Positions 12,561 to 19,988 of a stretch of DNA of 20,405 nucleotides are shown here, in pieces. A model generated the notes under the pieces. The model was given only the letters and a program-made list of their open reading frames with translations. It was not told the origin of the DNA and did not search any database. Source of the stretch: a virus; IMG/VR virus record IMGVR_UViG_3300032291_002409, positions 1-20,405 of that record. The stretch is one strand, 5' to 3'. How positions within the stretch are numbered: position 1 is the first letter of the stretch; each line of letters begins with the position of its first letter. The position numbers and the translations under genes were made by a program.

Positions 12561-13920
12561 GCGTTTCGTTAAACAGACAAAGCCTGACTATCAGTTTTCA
12601 TGGCATCACAATCTTTTAATTGACCATTTGCAGCAGTTTGCAGAAGGTAAGATTCGAAAGCTTATGGTGTTCATGCCTCCACAACATGGTAAGTCTGAAC
12701 TAACATCCAGGCGATTACCTGCCTATTTGCTTGGCATCAATCCAAAACTAAAGATTGTCGGATGTTCCTATTCTGCCGATCTAAGCAGAAGTTTTAACCG
12801 AGATGTGCAAAGGATAATGGATGATGATGTCTACATAGATATCTTCCCAAATACCAGGTTAAACTCTTCGAACATCAGGACAAGTGCTAAAGGTAGTTAC
12901 CTGAGGAATGCAGACATTTTCGAGATTGTAGAGAATGTAGGTTTTTATAAATCTGTTGGTGTTGGTGGTTCACTTACTGGTACACCTGTTGACATTGGCA
13001 TCATAGATGACCCTGTTAAGGATGTTGTAGAGGCTAATTCATTAACCTACAGAGCAAGGGTTTGGGATTGGTATAATGGTGTTTTTTCTACTCGTTTGCA
13101 CAATAACTCTCAGGTGCTTATCACTCAGACTCGATGGCATGAAGATGACCTTAGTGGTAGAATACTAAAGCAAAAGGATGCACATGAATGGACAGTCTTA
13201 ACCTTACCTGGTATCCTGATGACAGCAGAAAAGAATCAGGATGACCCGAGAAAGATTGGAGAAGCACTATGGGAAGACAGGCATAGCTTATCTAAGCTTA
13301 TTAAATTTCAAGAGAATTCTCCAAGACTATTTCAAGCGATGTACCAGCAAGACCCGAAGCCTTTTGAAGGTGGATTGGTTTATCCTCGTTGGAATGCTAT
13401 CGAAGAGACAGAATACAGAGCCATAAACATTGAGCCATTATACGGATTAGACTTTGGTTACAGTACCAGTCCTGCTGCATTCGTAGAGATAAAACTGGAT
13501 ATGCTTAACAGAAAGATTTACGTTAAGCAACTAATCTATAAAAGGGCAATGGGTATCGATGAACTTGGCGATCAAATTAACAGGACCATTCAGACAGGCA
13601 GAAGCAAGATAATTGCAGATTCAGCAGACCCGATTCTGATAGACCATTTAAGAGGCAAGCATAGGTTAAACGTACACAAAGCAGACAAGGGGAAGGATAG
13701 TATTTCCTATGGTATTTCTGTTATCAATGAATTTGAACTGGTGGTTACAAGCGAAAGCAAAGATGTTGCCATGGAACTTTCTAACTACAGATACAAAGAG
13801 GATGCAGATGGCAATCCATTGGATGAGCCTATCAAAGAATATGACCATAGCTTGGATGCTATGCGCTATGCAGTTACATCAGTTATCTCAAAGAAAAACA
13901 ATAAATTTTTACTACTATGA
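12478..13920 (+). CDS. terL: Terminase large subunit (ATPase-nuclease)
   Basis: The frame gives 480 residues from a TTG at 12478. The Walker A-type PPQHGKS is at 67-73, VDIGIIDDPVKD at 171-182 holds the Walker B acidic pair, and TQTRWHEDDL (217-226) is the coupling region. The RNase H-like nuclease has candidate acidic residues Asp325 (LDFGY), Asp381 (ADSADP) and Asp456/460 (YDHSLDAMRYA). It drives ATP-dependent DNA packaging and cuts the concatemer. The start is uncertain. A stop sits at 12463 in this frame and the first in-frame ATG is just before Walker A (residue 63), so translation must start at a TTG (12478, 12484, 12502, 12511 or 12520) or enter from the terS frame. The stop overlaps the next start by ATGA. 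Confidence 0.93.
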   Translation: MALLNSENLKELLNLQRIRQLIAAKEFKRFVKQTKPDYQFSWHHNLLIDHLQQFAEGKIRKLMVFMPPQHGKSELTSRRLPAYLLGINPKLKIVGCSYSADLSRSFNRDVQRIMDDDVYIDIFPNTRLNSSNIRTSAKGSYLRNADIFEIVENVGFYKSVGVGGSLTGTPVDIGIIDDPVKDVVEANSLTYRARVWDWYNGVFSTRLHNNSQVLITQTRWHEDDLSGRILKQKDAHEWTVLTLPGILMTAEKNQDDPRKIGEALWEDRHSLSKLIKFQENSPRLFQAMYQQDPKPFEGGLVYPRWNAIEETEYRAINIEPLYGLDFGYSTSPAAFVEIKLDMLNRKIYVKQLIYKRAMGIDELGDQINRTIQTGRSKIIADSADPILIDHLRGKHRLNVHKADKGKDSISYGISVINEFELVVTSESKDVAMELSNYRYKEDADGNPLDEPIKEYDHSLDAMRYAVTSVISKKNNKFLLL

Positions 13921-14159
13921 TAAATGCAAAAGACTTTAAAATTCACTTAGACATGATGATAAGTGAGATTGAATCAAACACAGAAAGATTCAGTTTACAG
14001 ACAAGGCAGCTAATGAATAACCTTATTGCATCCAGGCGGATATGTGAAAGGATATTATCTGACCAGTCTATCCTGGAGAAGCAAGGGAAGGAATACTTTG
14101 AACACAATATGCCTAAAGAGAAGAAACCAATTAAGATATCAAAACCCAAAAACAAATGA
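13917..14159 (+). CDS. Small coiled-coil/basic-tailed hypothetical protein
   Basis: This 80-residue protein has a long amphipathic helix (about 5-62) and a basic, proline-containing end KEKKPIKISKPKNK. It has no membrane segment, signal or catalytic motif. It overlaps TerL at its start and the next gene at its end, both by ATGA, so it is part of the late translational relay. The family is not recognised; small helical proteins here may assist packaging or tail assembly. Confidence 0.6.
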   Translation: MINAKDFKIHLDMMISEIESNTERFSLQTRQLMNNLIASRRICERILSDQSILEKQGKEYFEHNMPKEKKPIKISKPKNK

Positions 14160-14788
14160 TTGATTTAAAAATTGAAGGGATTAAATACAATCTACCTGGA
14201 TTGAAACAGATACAACTTGGTAAGTTTGTAGAATACCTTGATTTCATCACAGAGCATGAACCCCAAGAAGGAGAAGAGGACCCATTATCATGGCTAAATT
14301 TCTACACTAACCACATTGCCTTTTGGACTAATGCAGATATCAAGCTTATAAGGAAGTGTAAGGTAGAAGATATCGCTGGTGTCTATGCTGTACACAACAA
14401 ATATTTAGCACCAGTAGAAGATTCTACATATAATTGCTTTAAATGTGTGGATGAAATATACTATCTTCCGAAAAAGTTTATGTCTGACAGCACAATAGAA
14501 GACTTTGCAGAAGCGAGTGAGTATGAAAAGCAATTGGCAGAAGTATTAAATGGGCAGTATGAAGCATTACCGAAAGTGGCTTCTGTTCTATGCAGGAAGG
14601 AAGGCGAAAGTTTTGACGATTACAATATAGAAGAGAGAGCAAAGTTATTTGAAGAGCATCTTACCGCTTATGATTTATTTCAGATAGGTTTTTTTTTGCA
14701 GAGACAAAGCGAAAAATTGCAGACCAATTCGGAAATCTATATGAAGAGTCAGATGCTCGCAGCCTTAAAGCAGGAGTCAAGGACCTAA
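14156..14788 (+). CDS. Probable tail assembly chaperone (G-like, zero-frame product)
   Basis: This 210-residue acidic protein is highly charged, with a helix-rich character. The part before the slippery site ends TAYDLFQIGFFL (residues ~170-181). Codons 179-181 run through a nine-T tract, and ribosomes that slip -1 there would skip the last 30 residues (ending AALKQESRT) and make a 263-residue fusion (separate entry). A zero-frame protein with a frameshifted longer form is the hallmark of lambda gpG/gpGT-type tail chaperones, which coat the tape-measure protein during tail assembly. That function is inferred from the frameshift and operon position; the sequence itself is not one I recognise with certainty. 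Confidence 0.65.
   Translation: MIDLKIEGIKYNLPGLKQIQLGKFVEYLDFITEHEPQEGEEDPLSWLNFYTNHIAFWTNADIKLIRKCKVEDIAGVYAVHNKYLAPVEDSTYNCFKCVDEIYYLPKKFMSDSTIEDFAEASEYEKQLAEVLNGQYEALPKVASVLCRKEGESFDDYNIEERAKLFEEHLTAYDLFQIGFFLQRQSEKLQTNSEIYMKSQMLAALKQESRT
14689..14697 (+). promoter_or_regulatory. Slippery site for -1 ribosomal frameshifting
   Basis: Nine consecutive T residues give zero-frame codons GGT TTT TTT TTG. T_TTT_TTT (14689-14695) or T_TTT_TTG (14692-14698) fits the X_XXY_YYZ rule. The -1 frame has a TGA at 14671-14673 and then stays open to 14946. No clear downstream hairpin or upstream Shine-Dalgarno stimulator is visible, so efficiency cannot be judged. Confidence 0.75.
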
Positions 14789-14946
14789 TAGAACCCTTCG
14801 GTTGGTTTGCTACGTTTGTTACTTTAGCTGGAGGGGATATTCTAAAGATTAAGGAAGCAGCAAAGCTACCATTATACACAGCATTTGCCTTTTTGAGTCT
14901 TAAGACTGCGCACAATGAATTTGAAAAAAATATGATGAAGCAATGA
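14695..14946 (+). CDS. -1 frame extension of the tail chaperone (T-like domain)
   Basis: The -1 frame encodes 83 codons after the slip. It begins AETKRKIADQFGNLYEESDA, passes through a hydrophobic LIEPFGWFATFVTLAGG core and ends with FEKNMMKQ before TGA at 14944-14946. There is no ATG, GTG or TTG close to its beginning, so it cannot readily start alone. Two facts argue that it is real: it fills the otherwise empty gap between 14788 and 14943, and its stop overlaps the next gene's start by ATGA, the coupling used throughout this operon. The expected product is a 263-residue fusion made in a minority of translations, whose extra domain would recruit tail-tube subunits in the lambda gpGT model. 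A one-base homopolymer error is the alternative. Confidence 0.7.
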   Translation, partial: FAETKRKIADQFGNLYEESDARSLKAGVKDLIEPFGWFATFVTLAGGDILKIKEAAKLPLYTAFAFLSLKTAHNEFEKNMMKQ

Positions 14947-15503
14947 CAATAACACAGTTATCCAATATTTTTAATCTGATTGTACAGAACGATAGTGATT
15001 ACAAGTTTTTTCACTATGGATTTCCATCGGATGTAAACATAAATATCCAAAACAACTTTGACCCATTAGGCGATACAGGTAGACTATTCCCTTATCTGTT
15101 GTTGATACCTCCTGTTCTACAGAGCAGAGCAATGGAGAGTAATACTGAGGCTATATTTGATACTTATCAGGTAGAGTTTTTAATTACAGATACCTATGCG
15201 TACAATCAGGGAATTCTGACATACAAGAATGAGACTACAATTGAGATAGAGCAGAACTTACAGATATTGGCTAAAAAGATTATTCAGTATTTGTTAGACT
15301 ATTCTGCGGTGTCGAATCCTCCATTTAACGTTGGAGATTATCGAATCGAGTTTGACCCATACAGATTTACAGCGGATACAAGGAGCATAAGAGTGCAGTT
15401 AGATTTGGTATTCCCTGCAATCTGTGATGACAGCACATTGGATATTTCATTCCTTCCAATAGACCTGGAAGATATCAGCACAACAGATGAGGAGAAACAA
15501 TGA
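14943..15503 (+). CDS. Tail/structural hypothetical protein
   Basis: This 186-residue protein starts at an ATGA overlap with the -1 frame stop and overlaps the next gene by ATGA (15500-15503). It has mixed alpha/beta character. An N-terminal helix is followed by ILTYKNETTIEIEQNLQILA (about 95-114), which continues into KKIIQYLL, and an acidic C-terminus (DLEDISTTDEEK). It resembles no enzyme and has no signal or membrane segment. Position between the tail chaperone and a gp10-like protein suggests a tail-completion or tail-terminator role, on synteny only. I do not recognise the family. Confidence 0.6.
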   Translation: MTITQLSNIFNLIVQNDSDYKFFHYGFPSDVNINIQNNFDPLGDTGRLFPYLLLIPPVLQSRAMESNTEAIFDTYQVEFLITDTYAYNQGILTYKNETTIEIEQNLQILAKKIIQYLLDYSAVSNPPFNVGDYRIEFDPYRFTADTRSIRVQLDLVFPAICDDSTLDISFLPIDLEDISTTDEEKQ

Positions 15504-16006
15504 TAGGAGATGACTTGTTACAAGATTTAGCGGACCTTCTGATAGAGGAGATGAGGCAACAGCTTAAGATAGCAGACCATATTATGACTGGTAGTCTATC
15601 TGAGAGCATTGAAGAACGTATTTTGACAACTATAGATGGAAGGAAGATTGAGATATGGATTAACGATTATGGGATAGCTTTAGACCAAGGAGTTCCAGCG
15701 GATAGGATTCCATTCACAGAGCCATCAGGAAGAGGAGGGCGGAGCAAGTATATCGAAGGGTTACAGAGATTTGCACAGCTAAAGTTAGGAGTGACAGACC
15801 AAAGAAAAAGTTTAGGGATAGCTTTTGCGATTGCGAGAAAACATAAGTATGGTAGTCCTGGCGGAATGCCTGTCAAAGGACCAACACAATTTATTCAAAA
15901 GACATTAACAGCAACTGAAGAAGAAATAATTAAATTTGCGGAGGAATGGTCTAAGGCTATATTCGAAGCACAGATTGAAAGTATAATTCAAAACATAAGA
16001 GCATGA
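15500..16006 (+). CDS. Possible tail-completion protein (HK97 gp10-like)
   Basis: This is a 168-residue protein. The N-terminal helix DDLLQDLADLLIEEMRQQLK is followed by TGSLSESIEERI (30-41) and an IEIWINDYGIALDQGVPADR stretch (51-70). This ordering (helix, 'TGxLxxSI', beta strand, 'Y...lDxG') is seen in HK97 gp10-like tail-completion proteins. The centre has a basic glycine-rich loop GRGGRSK and a KHKYGSPGG segment. The C-terminal helix is acidic. It is coupled to both neighbours by ATGA. The assignment is a weak resemblance; it remains a hypothetical head-tail or tail protein otherwise. Confidence 0.5.
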   Translation: MIGDDLLQDLADLLIEEMRQQLKIADHIMTGSLSESIEERILTTIDGRKIEIWINDYGIALDQGVPADRIPFTEPSGRGGRSKYIEGLQRFAQLKLGVTDQRKSLGIAFAIARKHKYGSPGGMPVKGPTQFIQKTLTATEEEIIKFAEEWSKAIFEAQIESIIQNIRA

Positions 16007-16290
16007 CCGAAAAGAAATTTACAATCACTTTATTAAGCCAGGCAGATTCAGAAACTTTGCAAAACGACTACCAAGATGCTATAGATGCACAAGGTGGGAA
16101 TCAAAAAGCTAAGTCTTTAGCTGTATCTGCTTATGTTACTTTTATAATACCTGCCAGCCTTAATGCTGATTATAATGCTGCTGACCAGGATAAAAAAGAA
16201 AAGATGGCAGCTATTTGTCAGCTTACTTTTGCAAGTGGTCAAGACTTTGATACTTATTATGTACAACTATATAACGAAATTTACGCATAA
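16003..16290 (+). CDS. Small hypothetical late protein
   Basis: This is a 95-residue protein with a charged N-terminus (MTEKKFTITLLSQADSE), an alanine-rich central region (QKAKSLAVSAYVTFIIPASL, 34-53) and an acidic, aromatic end. A membrane segment is doubtful because the hydrophobic stretch is short. It overlaps the previous gene by ATGA and shares one base (TAATG) with the next, so it is co-translated. The family is not recognised. Confidence 0.55.
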   Translation: MTEKKFTITLLSQADSETLQNDYQDAIDAQGGNQKAKSLAVSAYVTFIIPASLNADYNAADQDKKEKMAAICQLTFASGQDFDTYYVQLYNEIYA

Positions 16291-17534
16291 TGGCAGTAAT
16301 AAGCAATCCTACATATAACCCTACAAGTGCATACAGACCATTGGTATGGCAAGTGATGTACACATCAATCGCAGCACAGCCACTAACCAATTGTGTTTTT
16401 TCTATTTTTACAGCTGGAGGAACTGTACTTATTGCAAAGGGAAGAGTAGCACCTTATCAGGTTGTATCAAGTTTGACTCCTCCATTCCTTGAATACTACT
16501 TTAACGTAGATGTTCAGCAGTACGTTCAAAGATATCTGACAAAGCGAAGCAGACGATCTACGTTCGGAGATTTGAATGCAGAGACAAGGGTAACGAATAC
16601 AGATTCTTATTTGGAAATTACTGTAGAGTTTAAGTATGAATACAGAGATGCCACAACAGGAAAGATAAATGCTTTTGTTTATACAGACTATTCAAATACA
16701 CAATATGCTTGTATTACTACCAGGCAGAACGGAGAGGACATGAGTTTAGATGATTTCTTAGGTGTGCCATTGGTAACAACTCCTAAGCGATTCCTAACGA
16801 ATAGTCCTACAAGTAGAAAGATTCAAGAGACAGAGAATATATTTCTTTCGTTCTTGGGCGAATGGAACTTTATTTTAATAGAAACATTCGATTCAACTGG
16901 AACATTAATAAACACATCTTATCTTACTACGTTTGGTGGATCGAATGAGATGAACACTATAGGAGTGGGTAAGCCACAGCTACAGGCTATTCCTAATGCA
17001 AGTTATTTCAATAGTGTTCCTCCTAACTTTACTAATTGCGCTTACTATACAATTACAGCTGGATTAGGTGTTCCGTTATTTACTGCTTTGTTATTCTTTT
17101 TAAATTCAGATACACATACTTATACATTTGAAGAAGCTTGTAACAAAAACTTAAGATTGTACTGGACCAATACTCTTGGCGGTGTAGACAATTATGACTT
17201 TAGCTATACTGACTTTATTGTTGGTGTATCATCTGATTTATTTCAAAAGCCATTAAATTATCCACATACACAGGATGACTATGGAAGGGCAAGGACAAAC
17301 ATACAAGCGAATAGAGTTTATAACTGCACAAAGATTGTTACGAATGCTGAGATGGCATGGCTTAAGGAATTGTTTTATTCTGTAGAAGTTTATTTAGTTA
17401 ATCCGAATGACCCTAATGAATACTGGAGATGTTGGATAACAGACACAGAGATAAACGAGAAGAAGAAGCCAGGTCCTTTTACTATTCAATTCAATCTTAA
17501 TATTTCACAGGACATTATTACACATAGGATATGA
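16290..17534 (+). CDS. Structural (tail/baseplate) protein
   Basis: This 414-residue, beta-rich protein has many aromatic and Asn/Thr residues and no catalytic motif. The N-terminal half (about 10-200) contains repeated strand-like stretches (PFLEYYFNVDVQQYVQRYL, 65-83). The C-terminal half carries NLRLYWTNTLGGVDNYDFSY (287-306), an element I associate with Bacteroidota phage structural proteins ('YW.N..GG.D.Y.F'), and ends in EYWRCWITDTEINEKKKPG. It is joined to its neighbours by a TAATG overlap and an ATGA overlap. The next long gene resembles a baseplate hub, so a distal-tail or baseplate role is the best inference. Confidence 0.6.
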   Translation: MAVISNPTYNPTSAYRPLVWQVMYTSIAAQPLTNCVFSIFTAGGTVLIAKGRVAPYQVVSSLTPPFLEYYFNVDVQQYVQRYLTKRSRRSTFGDLNAETRVTNTDSYLEITVEFKYEYRDATTGKINAFVYTDYSNTQYACITTRQNGEDMSLDDFLGVPLVTTPKRFLTNSPTSRKIQETENIFLSFLGEWNFILIETFDSTGTLINTSYLTTFGGSNEMNTIGVGKPQLQAIPNASYFNSVPPNFTNCAYYTITAGLGVPLFTALLFFLNSDTHTYTFEEACNKNLRLYWTNTLGGVDNYDFSYTDFIVGVSSDLFQKPLNYPHTQDDYGRARTNIQANRVYNCTKIVTNAEMAWLKELFYSVEVYLVNPNDPNEYWRCWITDTEINEKKKPGPFTIQFNLNISQDIITHRI

Positions 17535-17860
17535 CATTTACCTACGCTGACTATGATAGTCTTGCATTTTCGAACTGGAGTGCGATTAGTGGAAAGGCAT
17601 ATAGCTATACTACCAGTATGCAGTTCCCTGAAGCTTTTATTTTTGGTGCTTTGAATACTTACACAGGATACAAGACAATAGATGTAGAGTATCAGGTAAA
17701 AGATAGTTTTTTGATTGGCTATCTTTATGTAGATTCAGGATTGACAGATATAAAATTTGTCTTTGGTAATGCTGAAAAGATATGCAGTAGTTTTGCTTTA
17801 TTAACTGGAGTTTTAACAATAGCTTCTAAGAATCCTTTAGTATCAACAAATTATGTATAG
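17531..17860 (+). CDS. Hypothetical late protein
   Basis: This is a 109-residue protein of alternating polar/aromatic pattern (SYTTSMQFPEAFIFGALNTY, then KTIDVEYQVKDSFLIGYLYV), which suggests an all-beta fold. There is no signal, membrane or enzyme motif. Its start overlaps the preceding gene by ATGA and its last eight bases overlap the start of the 711-residue gene. It may be a small baseplate component; the family is not recognised. Confidence 0.6.
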   Translation: MTFTYADYDSLAFSNWSAISGKAYSYTTSMQFPEAFIFGALNTYTGYKTIDVEYQVKDSFLIGYLYVDSGLTDIKFVFGNAEKICSSFALLTGVLTIASKNPLVSTNYV

Positions 17861-19988
17861 AAGATTAACTATAGATGGTACAGTAGTGGACCTTCCACAG
17901 AGTGGTTTGACCTATTCTATTGTTTACGAGGTAGATTCTGAAGGCTTTGTATCGGGAGCATATAGCAAGCGAGGAGTAGAGTTACCAAGTACAGGTACAA
18001 ACGATACTTTGTTCGAAGATTGGTATGCAGCAGGAGTACAGAACGAAACGACAGCACCAATCCTTAAGCCATTTGTTTTTGAAGATGGGGGAGTTCAAAT
18101 AATATCAGGACAGGCAGAATTACAGTCAGCTGTTTTGATGTCTGACCGGTATAGATTCAAGGCAAGGAATTACAAGGTTGAGTTATACGGCATAAATGCT
18201 GACTGGACTATCAGGTTAAAAGATTTAAGAATCAGGGATTTAGATTTCCCTATTTTTGTTTACGATAGTTCAGCGGTGCTACAAGGATGGAATGCTGAAT
18301 ATGATTCCAATGATGAATATGGTTTTACGCTTGTAAAATTCAAGGAATGGAATGTAGCTGGAGAGGTTGGCATTGATGAGTTTACTCCTTTCCTATTTAT
18401 CAAGACTATCCTGGTAAAAGCATTCGACACAATTGGCTATAACATAAATTCTAATTTCTTTGAAACAGATGTTTTCAAGAGATTGATTATGCCGTTGCCA
18501 TTGCCTGATAGATATCCTGAAGAGTTTAGTCAGGATTATATAAATGTTTTACTTGTTGAACCTGGCACAACTACACCACCGACTGCTGATTTATTTTATT
18601 TGTTTCCAGGTGTAACACAGCCAAATTTGACTACACCATATAATGCAGCAACAGGATTTTATGTTTGTCCTTTCACAGGATATTACGAAGTGTCACTTAC
18701 TGCAAATATAGTTAGTGCATCAGGAACATATCTTTTTAATATTGTAGCGATATTAGATAGTGACCCTACTGGTGCTATAAATAATCAAGGTGGTATAAAT
18801 TTTGGGACTCTTTTATCTCCAGCATCAGGTTCAAACACAGGAAGTTTAACTTATAATGTTGTTTATCTTCAAGCAGGTACAACTATAAGCTTGCTTAATA
18901 ACTTTGGAGGAACAGACCCTACAAATGTTTATTCTTTTACTATGTCTATTGTTGGAGAAGCAGAGATTACTTTTGGCACATTGATAGATTTCAAATATCT
19001 GTTAAAAGATTGGAAAATAATTGATATGATTAAAGGGTTGCAGCACATGTTTAACCTTAGATTCGAAGCTACACCAGCGAATGGTTCTTTATGGGTAGAT
19101 CCTGCTGACCCATATCTTTACAGGCAAGAGACTCCTTATGTTATTCCACAACAGGTCAATGAAGGTTTTTATACTACACCAATAGTAGACAGCACACAAG
19201 GGTTAGACTTAGATCCAGCAGCGGAGTTATTTAACGTATGTGATATACCTGAAGTAACAATACTAAAATATATGACAGATGGAGACACAGAAGCATACAC
19301 AGAGGAAAACAATATACTTGGCATTTATTCAGCGCAGTACAACTTACCGCAGGATAGATTTAACAAGGAGATTGATGAGAAAGAGAATCCGTTCTTTGCG
19401 AAGACGATACACACTAATGACTTTACGATACAGGGTGCGTCAGCGACAACATCGTTGCAAGTGCCGTTAATTTATGCACAGAATTATGTTTTAGACCCTA
19501 CAAGTACAGATATAAACAGAGATATACAGCCAAGAATTTTATTTTTTGGAGGATTCAGAGGTTTAGCAAGTGACTCTTTGGTTAATTTTAATTTTTCTGT
19601 TGTACCATTTCCTCCTCCGATAAGTTTTATGGTAAATTATAACAATCCTGGCGATTTTAATCTTAGCTTTGCCACAGAAAACATACAAAATAATTTAGTG
19701 CCAGGTCTATTGGAGTCTTTTTGGCTACAAGATTTTGCAAGAAAGAGGATTGGCAAGAGATTAGAGGCTTTTTATTTTTGGGATTTGCTAAGTATCAATA
19801 GTTTATCCTTTAGAAATAAGCTTTTAATAGATGGATTAGAGTGGGTTCTGTTAAAAATTGATGGGTTTAGTGCGCAGTCAGATACAAGTACAAAAACTAT
19901 CTTATTAAGAGAGCAGGGACCTACAATAGATGATGAGTTTGCAATAGAAAATACTTTACTTAATGGACTTATAAACCCAATTGCATAG
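17853..19988 (+). CDS. Baseplate/tail protein with an inserted jelly-roll domain
   Basis: This is a 711-residue protein. Residues ~1-130 (DLPQSGLTYSIVYEVDSEGF, then YSKRGVELPSTGTND) match an N-terminal domain found in Bacteroidota phage tail/baseplate proteins ('TYSI.D..DF...SFSK.I.LPGT..N'). Residues ~240-375 have different composition: TGFYVCPFTGYYEVSLTANI (267-286) begins a C1q/TNF-like beta-sandwich that seems inserted. The host domain resumes around LKDWKIIDMIKGLQHMFNLR (384-403), the '.F.KGL..MFNL.F..' pattern, and runs to the end. The likely role is a baseplate hub or fibre-anchoring protein. It is followed by an endolysin gene whose start overlaps its stop by one base. Confidence 0.68.
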   Translation: MYRRLTIDGTVVDLPQSGLTYSIVYEVDSEGFVSGAYSKRGVELPSTGTNDTLFEDWYAAGVQNETTAPILKPFVFEDGGVQIISGQAELQSAVLMSDRYRFKARNYKVELYGINADWTIRLKDLRIRDLDFPIFVYDSSAVLQGWNAEYDSNDEYGFTLVKFKEWNVAGEVGIDEFTPFLFIKTILVKAFDTIGYNINSNFFETDVFKRLIMPLPLPDRYPEEFSQDYINVLLVEPGTTTPPTADLFYLFPGVTQPNLTTPYNAATGFYVCPFTGYYEVSLTANIVSASGTYLFNIVAILDSDPTGAINNQGGINFGTLLSPASGSNTGSLTYNVVYLQAGTTISLLNNFGGTDPTNVYSFTMSIVGEAEITFGTLIDFKYLLKDWKIIDMIKGLQHMFNLRFEATPANGSLWVDPADPYLYRQETPYVIPQQVNEGFYTTPIVDSTQGLDLDPAAELFNVCDIPEVTILKYMTDGDTEAYTEENNILGIYSAQYNLPQDRFNKEIDEKENPFFAKTIHTNDFTIQGASATTSLQVPLIYAQNYVLDPTSTDINRDIQPRILFFGGFRGLASDSLVNFNFSVVPFPPPISFMVNYNNPGDFNLSFATENIQNNLVPGLLESFWLQDFARKRIGKRLEAFYFWDLLSINSLSFRNKLLIDGLEWVLLKIDGFSAQSDTSTKTILLREQGPTIDDEFAIENTLLNGLINPIA

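Noticed and set aside
14661-14915. 84-codon minus-strand frame at the frameshift region
   Set aside because: The plus-strand -1 frame explains this open stretch and ends in an ATGA overlap; the antisense frame has no context.
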